Shown piece after piece: positions 34,800 to 44,276 of a DNA stretch of 64,000 bases. The DNA is from Paraburkholderia bannensis NBRC 103871 (GTDB taxonomy: Bacteria > Pseudomonadota > Gammaproteobacteria > Burkholderiales > Burkholderiaceae). The first letter of the stretch is position 1. Each line of letters opens with the position of its first letter. The stretch lies in the NCBI RefSeq assembly GCF_000685015.1, contig NZ_BAYA01000031.1:38625-102624 (forward strand). The letters run 5' to 3'. The position numbers and the translations under genes were made by a program. Under the pieces are notes generated by a model. That model was not told where the DNA came from, ran no database searches, and saw only the letters and a list, made by a program, of their open reading frames with translations.

Positions 34800-35933
34800 A
34801 TGTCCAACCGCAATTTTCCCCTGCGTACCGCCGCGTACGCCCTGTGCGCCGTTGGTGCGCTCGCTGCGGGCGGCGCGTTCCTGGCCGTCGGCACGGCGCA
34901 TGCCGATGCGCCCGCCAACGGCGCTAACGCCGATGCCGCCCCCTCCGTCGCCGTGCAGACCGCGAAAGCCGTGCGCGAAAGCGTCTCGCAACAGATCGTG
35001 GCCTACGGCGTCGTCGCCACGGCGGGCGCGAATGCCGCCACCGTGAGCCTGCCTTACGTCGCGCGCGTCACGCGCGTGCTGGTGCAACCGGGCCAGCGCG
35101 TTGCGCGCGGCGCGGCACTTTTCATCGTGCAGGCCGACCCCGCCGCCGTGGTCGCGCTCACGCAGGCGCAAAGCAGCGCGACGCTCGCGCGCGGCGAACT
35201 CGCACGCACCCAGGCGCTCTATCGCGACAACCTCGCCACGCAATCGCAGCTTGCCGCTGCGCAAAAGGCGCTTGACGACGCCAATCAGGCCATCGCCGCG
35301 CAAAGCGCCTCGGGCATTGCCGCCGGGGCCAAGACCGTCACCGCGCCCGCTGCGGGCGTCGTCGCGCAGGTCAGCGCCGCGCCCGGCGACCAGGTGCAGG
35401 CGGGCAGCGCGCTCGCGCAACTGGTCGGCGCGAACGCCGGCGACGCGAAAACGCCCAACGTCTCGCTAGGCGTCGAAGCCGCCGACGCCGCGCTGATCCA
35501 CCCGGGCGAGCGCGTCGTGCTGCATGCGCTCGCCGCCTCGCAGCAGTCGATGCAGGCGCCAGGCCAGATCGCGATGGTGGGCGCGTCCGTCGATGCGCAA
35601 AGCCAGCTTGTCGACGTCGGCGCGAGCGTGCCGCTGGCAGGCACCGCGTTCCTGCCCGGCACGCGCGTGCGCGCCGAGATCGACGCGCAGCCGGGCACCT
35701 GGTGGAGCGTGCCGCGCGCGGCCGTGCTGCAGGACACGCACGGATCGTACGTTTACCAGGTTGTCCCAGGCAACAAGGCACATCGCGTGGCCGTGACCGT
35801 CAAGGTCGAACACGGCGATGTCTATGGCGTGGACGGCGCGCTCGACGCGGCGCGCCCGCTTGTCGTGAGCGGCAACTACGAACTTGAGGAAGGCATGGCC
35901 GTGCGCCTGAACAACCCGGGCGGCGCGCAATGA
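34800..35933 (+). CDS. RND efflux periplasmic adaptor
   Basis: The 377-residue membrane-fusion protein has an N-terminal signal/anchor (ALCAVGALAAGGAFLAVGTAHA), and a barrel-sandwich around VARVTRVLVQPGQRVARGAALFIVQ and VTAPAAGVVAQVSAAPGDQVQAGSALAQL with an Ala/Gln-rich helical hairpin. Barrel and proximal domains follow. The C-terminus overlaps the permease start (ATGA). It lacks His- or Met-rich metal-binding stretches such as those of CusB, so there is no sequence sign of metal specificity. Confidence 0.9.
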   Translation: MSNRNFPLRTAAYALCAVGALAAGGAFLAVGTAHADAPANGANADAAPSVAVQTAKAVRESVSQQIVAYGVVATAGANAATVSLPYVARVTRVLVQPGQRVARGAALFIVQADPAAVVALTQAQSSATLARGELARTQALYRDNLATQSQLAAAQKALDDANQAIAAQSASGIAAGAKTVTAPAAGVVAQVSAAPGDQVQAGSALAQLVGANAGDAKTPNVSLGVEAADAALIHPGERVVLHALAASQQSMQAPGQIAMVGASVDAQSQLVDVGASVPLAGTAFLPGTRVRAEIDAQPGTWWSVPRAAVLQDTHGSYVYQVVPGNKAHRVAVTVKVEHGDVYGVDGALDAARPLVVSGNYELEEGMAVRLNNPGGAQ

Positions 35934-38900
35934 CTTTTGGCCAATGGATGCAGCGCCACCGGCGCTCGCTGCTGTTCGTGATCGCGCTGGCCGCCGTCGC
36001 GGGCGCGCTCACGGCGATGAAGCTGCCGATCTCGCTGTTCCCGAACGTGTCGTTTCCGCGCGCCGTGGTCTCGCTCGATGCGGGCGACCGCCCCGCCGAG
36101 CAGATGGCCACGCTCGTCACGATGCCCGTCGAGGAAGCGCTGCGACGCGTGCCCAACGTGCGCGACGTCGAATCGCGCACGAGCCGTGGCGCGGCGGAAA
36201 TCTCGCTGAATTTCGACTGGGGCACCGACATGTCCCAGGCGACCCTGCAGGCGCAATCGGCCATCGCCGAGATCCTCGCGACGCTGCCGCCCGGCACGTC
36301 CATGCAGGTGCGCCGCATGGATCCGACCGTGTTCCCGGTGATCGCGTACAGCCTGACGTCCTCGCAGCGCTCGCTGTCCCAGCTTTACGATCTCGCGCAG
36401 TTCCAGTTGCGTCCGCTGCTCTCGTCGGTTGCCGGCGTGGCGCGTGTGGACATCACGGGCGGCGCGCGCGACGAGCTGGAAGTCGCCGTCGATCCCGCGC
36501 GCCTGGCTGCATACAAGCTTTCGGTCGCCGATGTTTCGCGTGCGATCGGCGCGGGCAACGTGCTGATGGCCACCGGCCGCATCGAAGACCACGACAAGCT
36601 CTACCTCGTCGTCGCCAACGCGGCTGTCAACGGCCTGGACGCGCTGAAGAACGTGGTCGTCTCCACATCGGGCGCGAACCAGGTGCGCCTTGGCGATATC
36701 GCCACGGTTTCGCAGGGCACGGTGCCGCAGTGGATCCGCGTGACGGCAGACGGTAAGGATGCCGTACTGATCAACGTCTATCAGCAGCCCGGCGCGAACA
36801 GCGTGGCGATGGCGCAAGCGATCCGCACGCGGCTTGCCACCTTCGGCAAGCAGATGCCGCCTGGCGTGCACCTGTCCAACTGGTACGACCAGAGCGAACT
36901 GGTGATCGCGTCGGCCACCAGCGTGCGCGACGCCATCATGATCGGCGTGGTGCTGGCCGCGCTCACGCTCTTCGTGTTCCTGCGCAACCTCAAGATCACG
37001 CTGATCGCCGTGGCGCTCGTGCCCATCGTGATGGCCGCGACCATCCTGCTGCTCGACGTGTTCGGCATGGGCTTCAACATCATGACGCTCGGCGGCATGG
37101 CGGCGGCCGTGGGGCTCGTGATCGACGACGCGATCGTCATGATCGAGCACATCGCACGGCGGATGCGCGAGGCCGGCTCGCACGCGTTCCATGGCCGCGT
37201 GATGAGCGCGGCGCTTGAATTCACGCGACCGCTCGCGGGGTCTTCGGCGGCGACGCTCATCATCTTCGTGCCGCTCGCGTTTCTTTCGGGCGTCACAGGA
37301 GCCTTTTTCAAGGCCCTTTCGGTGACGATGGCCAGCGCCCTCTTCATCTCGTTCCTCGTCACGTGGCTGGCGATCCCGATTCTGTGCGACCGCTGGCTCA
37401 CCGCGAAAGACGCCGAGGAACATCGCGAAACGCGTTTCGCCGCGTGGCTCAATCGCGGCTACGCCAGGCTCGTCGCCCGTGTGAGCGCCCGCCCGGTGTG
37501 GGCGCTCGCGCTGCTCGTGCCGCTGCTGCTGGCCGCCGCGTTCGCCTTCACGCGTGTGGGCAGCGGCTTCATGCCGTCGATGGACGAAGGCGGCTTCGTG
37601 CTCGACTATCACACGCGCCCCGGCACCTCGATCACCGAAACCGATCGCCTCATGCAGCAGGTGGAAGCCATCATCCGCGCCAATCCGAACGTCGCGACCT
37701 ATTCGCGGCGCACCGGCGCGGGACTGGGCGGCGACCTCAACGAGCCGAACAAGGGCGACTTCTTCGTGCGCCTGAAATCGGGCTCGCGCGAGCCCATCGA
37801 CACGGTGATGGAGGAGATCCGTTCAAAGATCGACTCCCAGGTGCCCGGCGTGAGCGTCGAACTCGCGCAGTTGATGGAAGACCTGATCGGCGACCTGACC
37901 GCCGTGCCTCAGCCAGTGCAGATCAAGATCTATTCCGACGATACGAAACAGCTCGACGACACCGCGCAGCGCGTCGCCGCACGCATCGGCAAGATCGCGG
38001 GCATTGTCGACGTGAACGACGGGATCAATCCGGCAGGCGACGCCATCGATCTGCATATCCGCCCCGACGCCGCGGCCGCCGAAGGCATGGATCCGCAGGC
38101 CATCGCGCAGCAGGTCAACGACCTGCTCGACGGCAACGTGGCCACGCAGTACCAGAGCGGGCCCAAGAGCGTCGGCGTGCGCGTGCGGGCGCAAGGCGCA
38201 CTGCACATGACGGATACGGCGCTGGGCCAGTTGCCGGTTCGCGCACCCGACGGCCATGTGTTCGCGCTCGCGCGCGTGGCCGACCGCGTGACGGTGAGCG
38301 GCCAGCCCGAGATCAGCCGCGACAATCTCAAGCGCATGGTGGCGGTGACGGCGCGCATCGACGGACGCGATCTGGGCTCGACCATCGCCGATGTGCAGCA
38401 TGCGCTCGCCGATCCGAGCCTCTTGCCGAGCGGCGTCTATTACGAGCTGGGCGGTCTCTACCAGCAGCAACAGATCGCGTTCAAGGGCCTCATGGCCGTG
38501 TTCGGCGCGGCGGTGGCGCTGGTGTTCGGGCTGCTGCTGTTCCTCTACGAACGCTTTCGCGTGGCGCTGGCCGTGATGGCGATGCCGCTGTGCGCGACGG
38601 GCGCGGTCTTCATCGGCCTGTGGGTCACGGGGATCGAGCTGAATATCTCCGCGATGATGGGCATGACGATGATCATCGGCATTGTCACGGAAGTGGCCAT
38701 TTTCTACGTCTCCGAATTCCAGGCGCTGGTGCGCGACGAAGGCCTGCCGCTGCACGAAGCGCTCCAGGCTGCGGGCCGTAACCGCCTGCGCCCGATCGCG
38801 ATGACCACCATCGCCGCGATCCTTGCGCTGCTGCCGCTGGCGTTCGCGCTCGGCCAGGGTTCGGCGATGCAGCAGCCTTTGGCGGTCGCGATCATTTCAG

Positions 38901-38989
38901 GGCTGATCGTGCAGATGCCGCTTGTGCTGCTGGTGCTGCCCGCCCTGCTGCGTCTGCTGCTGGGCCGCAACGAGGCCCGAAAGGCATGA
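35930..38989 (+). CDS. RND efflux permease (HAE-type, double-Asp proton relay)
   Basis: The complete 1019-residue pump has 12 membrane helices and two large periplasmic loops. The fourth-helix motif GLVIDDAIVMIEH carries adjacent Asp399 and Asp400, matching the proton-relay pair of the hydrophobe/amphiphile exporters (AcrB Asp407/Asp408) rather than the single Asp usual for CzcA/CusA metal pumps. The N-terminus reads LPISLFPNVSFPRAVVSLDAGDRPAEQMATLVTMPVEEALR. Position in the operon, coupled upstream to the adaptor, and followed by a two-component system, suggests signal-regulated efflux of a compound not readable from sequence. Confidence 0.93.
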   Translation: MTFGQWMQRHRRSLLFVIALAAVAGALTAMKLPISLFPNVSFPRAVVSLDAGDRPAEQMATLVTMPVEEALRRVPNVRDVESRTSRGAAEISLNFDWGTDMSQATLQAQSAIAEILATLPPGTSMQVRRMDPTVFPVIAYSLTSSQRSLSQLYDLAQFQLRPLLSSVAGVARVDITGGARDELEVAVDPARLAAYKLSVADVSRAIGAGNVLMATGRIEDHDKLYLVVANAAVNGLDALKNVVVSTSGANQVRLGDIATVSQGTVPQWIRVTADGKDAVLINVYQQPGANSVAMAQAIRTRLATFGKQMPPGVHLSNWYDQSELVIASATSVRDAIMIGVVLAALTLFVFLRNLKITLIAVALVPIVMAATILLLDVFGMGFNIMTLGGMAAAVGLVIDDAIVMIEHIARRMREAGSHAFHGRVMSAALEFTRPLAGSSAATLIIFVPLAFLSGVTGAFFKALSVTMASALFISFLVTWLAIPILCDRWLTAKDAEEHRETRFAAWLNRGYARLVARVSARPVWALALLVPLLLAAAFAFTRVGSGFMPSMDEGGFVLDYHTRPGTSITETDRLMQQVEAIIRANPNVATYSRRTGAGLGGDLNEPNKGDFFVRLKSGSREPIDTVMEEIRSKIDSQVPGVSVELAQLMEDLIGDLTAVPQPVQIKIYSDDTKQLDDTAQRVAARIGKIAGIVDVNDGINPAGDAIDLHIRPDAAAAEGMDPQAIAQQVNDLLDGNVATQYQSGPKSVGVRVRAQGALHMTDTALGQLPVRAPDGHVFALARVADRVTVSGQPEISRDNLKRMVAVTARIDGRDLGSTIADVQHALADPSLLPSGVYYELGGLYQQQQIAFKGLMAVFGAAVALVFGLLLFLYERFRVALAVMAMPLCATGAVFIGLWVTGIELNISAMMGMTMIIGIVTEVAIFYVSEFQALVRDEGLPLHEALQAAGRNRLRPIAMTTIAAILALLPLAFALGQGSAMQQPLAVAIISGLIVQMPLVLLVLPALLRLLLGRNEARKA

Positions 38990-39055
38990 GCCATGGTCAC
39001 GAATGAGCGACAATCTGAGCAACAATCATCGAACGATGCAAACTGGAGCACCACG

Positions 39056-39718
39056 ATGCGCCTCCTACTGGTGGAAGACGACGAGATGATCGCCGAGCCC
39101 GTGCTCGACGGGCTGCGCCGCGAAGGCTATGCCGTCGACTGGGCGAAGGACGGACGCGAGGCCGAACTCTCGCTCGCCAATGACGTGTACGACCTCGTGC
39201 TGCTCGACCTGGGCCTGCCGAAAAAAGACGGCGTGACCGTGCTGTCCGCCTACCGGCGGCGCGGCGGCGAAGCGCCGATCCTCATCCTCACCGCGCGCGA
39301 CAGCGTGACAGACCGCGTGGCCGGACTCGATGCGGGCGCGGACGACTACCTCGTCAAGCCCTTCGACCTGGACGAGCTGGCTGCACGCGCCCGCGCGCTG
39401 CTGCGCCGGCGCACGGGCCGCAAGCAGCCCGTCTACGCGCATAGCAATCTCACACTCGACCCGGCCGCGCACGAGGTCACGATGGACGGCGCGCCCATTG
39501 CGCTGGTGCCGCGCGAATTCGCGCTGCTGCACGTGCTGATCGAGGAACCCGCACGCGTCTTCACCAAGGCCGAACTGGAAGAGCGGCTCTATGGCTGGGG
39601 CGAGGAAGTGGGCAGCAACACCATCGAAGTGCATGTGCACAGCCTGCGCCGCAAGATCGGCGCGGAACAGATCGTGACGGTGCGCGGCGTGGGCTATCGG
39701 CTCAAGAGGGCGCAATGA
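39056..39718 (+). CDS. OmpR-family response regulator (QseB/PmrA-like)
   Basis: The 220-residue regulator has a receiver domain (RLLLVEDDEMIAEPVLDGLRREGYAVDW; phospho-acceptor Asp51 in LVLLDLGLP; DDYLVKPFDLDEL) and an OmpR-type winged helix at about 125-218 ending VTVRGVGYRLKRAQ. The ATG at 39056 sits behind GGAG and gives the canonical start; 21 residues of extra upstream frame are rejected. Its stop overlaps the kinase start. The genes lie 66 bases after the pump gene on the same strand and probably share its transcript. Confidence 0.92.
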   Translation: MRLLLVEDDEMIAEPVLDGLRREGYAVDWAKDGREAELSLANDVYDLVLLDLGLPKKDGVTVLSAYRRRGGEAPILILTARDSVTDRVAGLDAGADDYLVKPFDLDELAARARALLRRRTGRKQPVYAHSNLTLDPAAHEVTMDGAPIALVPREFALLHVLIEEPARVFTKAELEERLYGWGEEVGSNTIEVHVHSLRRKIGAEQIVTVRGVGYRLKRAQ

Positions 39719-41076
39719 GGTCGATCAAGCGCCGCCTGCTGGGCTGGCTGATCTGCGGCTTCGCCGTGGGGTCGGCGGTGGCGGGCTTCGGCATTTTCCA
39801 CACCGCGCGCAACGAAGCGAGCGAACTGTTCGACTACGAGCTGCGCGCGGTCGCGCTCTCGCTGCCTTCCAGTTTGCACGCCGGCCACGGCAGCGATCCG
39901 CATGAGCCCGACATGCAGGGCATTGCCGACGACCGCATCCTCATCGAGATCTGGGATCGCAACGGCACGGCCATCTATCACTCGTCGCAGGCCGAACCGC
40001 TGCCGCGCAATCCCGCAGGCTTCCATACCTTCGAGCACGAGGAATCGCACTGGCGCACCTTTGGCGTGCAGCAGCCCGATCGCTTCGTGCAGGTCGCGCA
40101 GCCGATTTCCGTGCGCGAAGCGCTGGCGCTGCGGCTCGCGCTGCACACGGTCTGGCCGCTCGCGCTGTTCGTGCCGGTGGCCATCGTGCTCGTGCTGCTG
40201 GTGGTGGCGCGCGGGCTGGCGCCCGTCGGCGCGCTCTCGGCGCTGCTGGCCGCGCGCTCGCACAACACGCTCGGGCCGCTCAAGCTCGACGGCTCGGTGC
40301 CGATCGAGTTGCGTCCGCTCGTGGAAGCGCTCAACGATCTGCTCGCGCGCTTGAATACGGCCTCGCAGGCGCAGCGCACGTTTATCGCCGATGCCGCGCA
40401 TGAACTGCGCTCGCCGCTTGCCGCGCTCAAGCTGCAATTGCAGGCCGCGTTCCGCGACGGCACGCTCAGCGGCGAGCCGCATACCACGGAGCGCATCGAA
40501 ACGCGCCTGAACCGCCTGATCCGGCTGGTGCAGCAGTTGCTCACGCTCGCACGCGAGGACGCCCAGGCGGAACTGCCCATCGCCGCGTTGAGCCTGCGCC
40601 GCCTGGGCGAGCAGGCCATCGGCGATCTCTCGCTGCTCGCCGAAGAAAAGAACATCGATCTCGGCCTGGAACTGCGCCCGCCCGTCACCGAAGACGACGC
40701 CTGCAACGTGGCCGCCGACGCGCACGGCCTTGCCACGCTGCTCAGCAACCTGCTCGACAACGCGATCCGCTACACGCCGCCCGGCGGCAAGATCGATCTC
40801 GTGCTGACGCGCTCGAACGGCCACGTTGGCTTCGACGTGGTGGACAACGGGCCTGGCATTCCCGAAGAACATCTGGAGCGCGTGCTGGATCGCTTTTATC
40901 GGGCCAATCATGTGCCGGGCACCGGCAGCGGGCTGGGACTGTCGATTGCGATGCGCATTGCGCAACGGCATGGCCTGACGCTGGTGTTGCGCAACAATCC
41001 GGGCGGCAAGGGCTTGACGGCTTCGGTGCGCGGGCTTTCGGCGCAGGCAGAAACGGAAGCGAAAGCGCACGTTTAA
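39715..41076 (+). CDS. Sensor histidine kinase (QseC-like)
   Basis: The 453-residue kinase has membrane segments at about 9-28 and 146-165 with a short periplasmic loop (about 115 residues; contains a His-rich stretch HAGHGSDPHEPD). A HAMP-like linker follows, then an H-box IADAAHELRSPLAALKL (His229) and ATP-binding motifs NLLDNAIRYTPPGGK, VDNGPGIPEEHLERVLDRFYR and GTGSGLGLSIAMRI. It closes the RND operon; a strong terminator follows. The His-rich loop could bind metal ions, which would be an input signal worth testing. Confidence 0.9.
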   Translation: MRSIKRRLLGWLICGFAVGSAVAGFGIFHTARNEASELFDYELRAVALSLPSSLHAGHGSDPHEPDMQGIADDRILIEIWDRNGTAIYHSSQAEPLPRNPAGFHTFEHEESHWRTFGVQQPDRFVQVAQPISVREALALRLALHTVWPLALFVPVAIVLVLLVVARGLAPVGALSALLAARSHNTLGPLKLDGSVPIELRPLVEALNDLLARLNTASQAQRTFIADAAHELRSPLAALKLQLQAAFRDGTLSGEPHTTERIETRLNRLIRLVQQLLTLAREDAQAELPIAALSLRRLGEQAIGDLSLLAEEKNIDLGLELRPPVTEDDACNVAADAHGLATLLSNLLDNAIRYTPPGGKIDLVLTRSNGHVGFDVVDNGPGIPEEHLERVLDRFYRANHVPGTGSGLGLSIAMRIAQRHGLTLVLRNNPGGKGLTASVRGLSAQAETEAKAHV

Positions 41077-41079
41077 TAC

Positions 41080-41108
41080 TGGGCGGCAATTGTCTGCCGC
41101 CCATTTTT
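41080..41108 (+). terminator. Terminator of the second RND/two-component operon
   Basis: TGGGCGGCA and TGCCGCCCA form a perfect nine-base stem with a six-base loop, followed by five T. It starts four bases after the kinase stop codon. Confidence 0.92.
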
Positions 41109-41176
41109 CCTTGCTCATCGATAAGGAATGCTATTCAAGCCGCCGTCATCGACAGGCCTGAAAATGCAGCACGTTC

Positions 41177-43420
41177 CTAGAATGTCGTCCTTAACCCGAC
41201 CATCACGCTTCTCCCGCCTTCGGGCGCAATATCGCGCACCACCGAACTCGCGTAGCGCACGTCCTGATTCGTGAGGTTGTCGCCGCGAACATAGGCGAGC
41301 CAGTTCGTCGATCCCACATGGAACTTGTACGTCAGGATCAGCGCGAGCGTCGTGTAGCCGTCGGTCGGCAGGTCGTCTTCAGGCACGCGATGTTGCGCCC
41401 AGGCGTGCACCAGCTCCGCGCGCGCACCGAACGGGCCGTAACCGTAATCGCCCGCCAGCGTCGCGCGCAGCGGTGCAATGCGCGGCAACGGCGCGCCCGT
41501 ATCGACGTTGCGGGCATGGGTGTAGTCGGCCGTCAACGACACATCGACACGATGCGCGCCCTTCTCGAACACCCGCCATTTGCCGTCGATTTCCACACCG
41601 TAGAACTCCGCGCGCACGCCGCGATAGACCGCTTCGTTGAGCGCGTCGTCGGTTCCGGCGGGGACGACTTCGTCATCGTCGTTGACGAGCCGGCCGGTGT
41701 TGTACTCGGTCAGGTAATTGCGGAAGCGGCTGTAGAACACGCCAGCGCTCGCCTTGTTCGGGCCGCGCTCGAAACGCAGCGAAAGATCGGTCGAAATCGC
41801 CTTTTCCTTCTGCGCGTCCGGATTGCCGATCAGATATTGCCCCGTCGCGTCGTGCGGGCCGTTCGCGTAGAGCTCGTAGAACGTGGGCGCGCGTTCCGTG
41901 TAAGCGACGTTGCCTACCACCGACCACGCAGGCGCCAGCTTGTAGAGCGCGCCCGCCGACAGGCTGCCCGCATTGAAGTCGCGTCCTTGCGCCGCCGCGA
42001 ACTTGTCGTTGCCGTTGGGCGTCGGGTCGAGCTTCACGTGCTCGTAGCGCGCCCCCACGCTCAGCTTGAGCGCTGGCGTGACGTTCCATTCTTCGAGGCC
42101 GAATAGCGCGACGTTGGTGGTTTGCGTGGTCGGCACGAGTGCTTCGTCGCCAAGCGCCGAGAACGTGTTCTGGCTCACCTGCACGCCAATCGCGCCCTCG
42201 AACGGGCCGATTTTCTTGTGGCGCGCTTCGAGCCGCGCTTCGTAGCCGTGATTGCGGAACGTCGTGCCCACGGTGCCGTTGTCGATTTCGCGGTGCTCGT
42301 AGTCGGTGTAGCCGAAGTCGAATTTCAACTGGCTGAACGGCCCAGGCAGGTTGCGCACTTCGGACGCCACGGCCACGTGATCCTGGTGCATGCGCAGACG
42401 CACGTCGTCCTCGGCCACCGAGCCGTAGTCGCTCTGGAAGCCGTTGTACGACACGCCCGCGTAGCCGTCGGCCCAGGTGTACGACGTGCCGACCGCGCCG
42501 CCGTGCCAGCGCCCGTCGCTGTTCGGAATGCTGCCGTAAGGCTCGCTGGCGTCCGTGCCGTCTAGCGCGCGCTGGCGCGTCGAGTGTGCGTAGCCGGGGA
42601 TGCGTTCGTTGCTGGTGTCGCGGTCGAAGGCATCGACGTGGAAGGCGAACTGGCCGTTGCCGCCCTCCACCTGCGCCGCGCCCGCGCGCGCATCGTTCGC
42701 GCCGCCGTAGCTGGCGTCGACGGCACCGGTTACGCCCTGGATCGGCTCGCGCGGAATGCGGTTGTCGATCGTGTTGACGACGCCGCCGATTGCGTTGCCG
42801 CCGTAGAGCAGCGCCGCCGGGCCGCGCACGATTTCGACGCGCTCGACCGTGAGCGGGTCTTGCGGCACGGCATGGTCGTACGAGAGCGAGGACGCATCCC
42901 AGGCCGCGACGCCGTTTTGCAGCATACGGATGCGGTCGCCGTCCATGCCGCGAATGATCGGGCGGCCGACCATCGGGCCGTAGGTCGTCGTCGAGACGCC
43001 CGGCAGGCCGTTAAGCGTTTCGCCGATGGAATTGGCGGCGCGCAGCGTCAGCGCATTGCCGTCGAGCGCCGTTGCGGGCGCAATCAGGTCGGCGTCGCCA
43101 AGCGGATTCGCGGTCACGAAGACCGGCGCGAGGGTGGTCTCCGCGGCAACGCTGCTCGCGCTCGCGCCGGTGTTCGTGCCGCTGCTTGTGGTGCTGCTTG
43201 TGGTGCTGCTCATGACGCCGGTCGCGGATTGCGCATGGACGAGCGCGCTCACGAGCGCGAGCGAAACCGGGGTGAGACGCCGGAGCGTCGAACGGGCTGC
43301 GAGGGCGCGTCGTATCGATGAAGGTTGAGGCTGGGTTGAAGTCGCCACGGTGGTCGTTGTTGGTTCTTGATTTGCGTCGTTGGAGTGAGGCGCGGCGCAC
43401 GGGCGGTTCCCCTGGCCCAT
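41177..43420 (-). CDS. TonB-dependent receptor, ZnuD-like (zinc uptake candidate)
   Basis: This outer-membrane receptor has up to 747 residues: a hydrophobic signal segment ending near VSALVHAQS, a Ser/Thr-rich linker, a plug domain (LRAANSIGETLNGLPGVSTTTYGPMVGRPIIRGMDGDRIRMLQNGVAAWDASSLSYDHAVPQDP, VEIVRGPAALLYGGNAIGGVVNTID) and a barrel ending GLRTTF. The plug sequence matches the ZnuD-type group of zinc/haem-group receptors, and the Zur-like box upstream supports zinc. ATG 43420 is the first codon of the long frame, but the true start may be the GTG at 43348, since neither has a good ribosome-binding site and the signal lies well inside. Confidence 0.87.
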   Translation of the reverse strand: MGQGNRPCAAPHSNDANQEPTTTTVATSTQPQPSSIRRALAARSTLRRLTPVSLALVSALVHAQSATGVMSSTTSSTTSSGTNTGASASSVAAETTLAPVFVTANPLGDADLIAPATALDGNALTLRAANSIGETLNGLPGVSTTTYGPMVGRPIIRGMDGDRIRMLQNGVAAWDASSLSYDHAVPQDPLTVERVEIVRGPAALLYGGNAIGGVVNTIDNRIPREPIQGVTGAVDASYGGANDARAGAAQVEGGNGQFAFHVDAFDRDTSNERIPGYAHSTRQRALDGTDASEPYGSIPNSDGRWHGGAVGTSYTWADGYAGVSYNGFQSDYGSVAEDDVRLRMHQDHVAVASEVRNLPGPFSQLKFDFGYTDYEHREIDNGTVGTTFRNHGYEARLEARHKKIGPFEGAIGVQVSQNTFSALGDEALVPTTQTTNVALFGLEEWNVTPALKLSVGARYEHVKLDPTPNGNDKFAAAQGRDFNAGSLSAGALYKLAPAWSVVGNVAYTERAPTFYELYANGPHDATGQYLIGNPDAQKEKAISTDLSLRFERGPNKASAGVFYSRFRNYLTEYNTGRLVNDDDEVVPAGTDDALNEAVYRGVRAEFYGVEIDGKWRVFEKGAHRVDVSLTADYTHARNVDTGAPLPRIAPLRATLAGDYGYGPFGARAELVHAWAQHRVPEDDLPTDGYTTLALILTYKFHVGSTNWLAYVRGDNLTNQDVRYASSVVRDIAPEGGRSVMVGLRTTF

Positions 43421-43483
43421 GCGCGCTGCGCACGCTGCGCTGTACGTTGCTGGCCGCTATCCGGCCAGGAGCGTCGACGCGAA

Positions 43484-43498
43484 TGTTACGTTATAACA
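43484..43498. promoter_or_regulatory. Zur-like box upstream of the TonB receptor
   Basis: TGTTACGTTATAACA departs at one position from the Neisseria Zur consensus TGTTATDNHATAACA. It lies 64 bases upstream of the longest receptor start, on an AT-rich patch in otherwise GC-rich DNA. Confidence 0.75.
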
Positions 43499-43559
43499 TT
43501 TCCAATTGTGAAGAAAATTTTCAGTTGGCTTGCCACGCAAAGCCGCTGGGAAAACGCTG

Positions 43560-43582
43560 AAAGCCCCATCGGGCGGGGCTTT
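43560..43582. repeat. Inverted repeat between receptor and DUF6632-like gene
   Basis: AAAGCCCC and GGGGCTTT with a seven-base loop. There is no T-run beyond TTT, so a terminator role is uncertain; it could isolate the divergent promoters. Confidence 0.4.
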
Positions 43583-43694
43583 GGGGCGCAAACGAAAAAA
43601 CTTTCGGGAGTCTTGCAAGAGGACGCGCACACGCGCATATTCGCGACATTGGCCCGCACGCGCGGGCGCGCGATGCATCGCGAGGGCAAACGCT

Positions 43695-44150
43695 ATGGAC
43701 GCAACGGACGTTATGGACGCTCTGCACGAACCGGCACGCCTTCGGACGCTACGCATCGCGCTCGTCGTCATTGGCGCAATTGCAACGTTCGCCGTTTATC
43801 CGCTGATGGTGCTCTGGCCGGCCGGCTGGACGTGGCACACGGGCCACTCGGATTACCCGCTGATGATCGTCGGCATCTATGCGACGCTCGGCGTGTTCCT
43901 GATGCGGGCAGCGCGCGATCCGCTCGCCCATCTGAGCCTGATCTGGTTCACCGTATGGTCTAGCGTGGTGCACGGCGCGATCATGACCGCGCAATCGTTC
44001 GCGACGCCCGGCCATCGCGGCCACCTGCTCGGCGACGTGCCCGCGCTTTTCATCATCGCCGCCGTGCTGGCCGCACTGACGCCGCGAAGGTCGTCGCGTG
44101 GATCGCCGGATTCGACGGGATCGCGCCCCATGGAGCAGCGCCCGACCTGA
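43695..44150 (+). CDS. DUF6632-like small integral membrane protein
   Basis: The 151-residue protein has four predicted membrane helices and the sequence LRIALVVIGAIATFAVYPLMVLWPAGWTWHTGHSDYPLMIVGIYATLGVFLMRAARDPLAHLSLIWFTVWSSVVHGAIM. I associate this with the DUF6632 family of unknown function. ATG 43695 follows GAGGG eight bases upstream. It diverges from the ZnuD-like receptor, so a link with zinc status is possible only by position. Confidence 0.75.
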   Translation: MDATDVMDALHEPARLRTLRIALVVIGAIATFAVYPLMVLWPAGWTWHTGHSDYPLMIVGIYATLGVFLMRAARDPLAHLSLIWFTVWSSVVHGAIMTAQSFATPGHRGHLLGDVPALFIIAAVLAALTPRRSSRGSPDSTGSRPMEQRPT

Positions 44151-44276
44151 AACCGCTGTGCATTGCTGCAGCGGCTGCAGCGCTCAACTTTTGCCCAGCG
44201 CTGCCGACAACTGGATAGACGCCGTTCCCAATCACCGATCCCTGCATCGCGCAACACAGAAGAATCGTTTCCGAAC

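Noticed and set aside
35876..37612. Long minus-strand open frame opposite the RND permease
   Set aside because: Arg/His-rich shadow without domains; the plus-strand pump is unambiguous.
35930..38989. Second RND pump as a CusA/CzcA metal exporter
   Set aside because: The fourth helix has two adjacent Asp residues as in drug exporters, and the adaptor lacks metal-binding stretches.
43560..43582. Hairpin AAAGCCCC/GGGGCTTT as a rho-independent terminator
   Set aside because: It lies in a divergent promoter region and lacks a T-run, so it is listed only as an inverted repeat.
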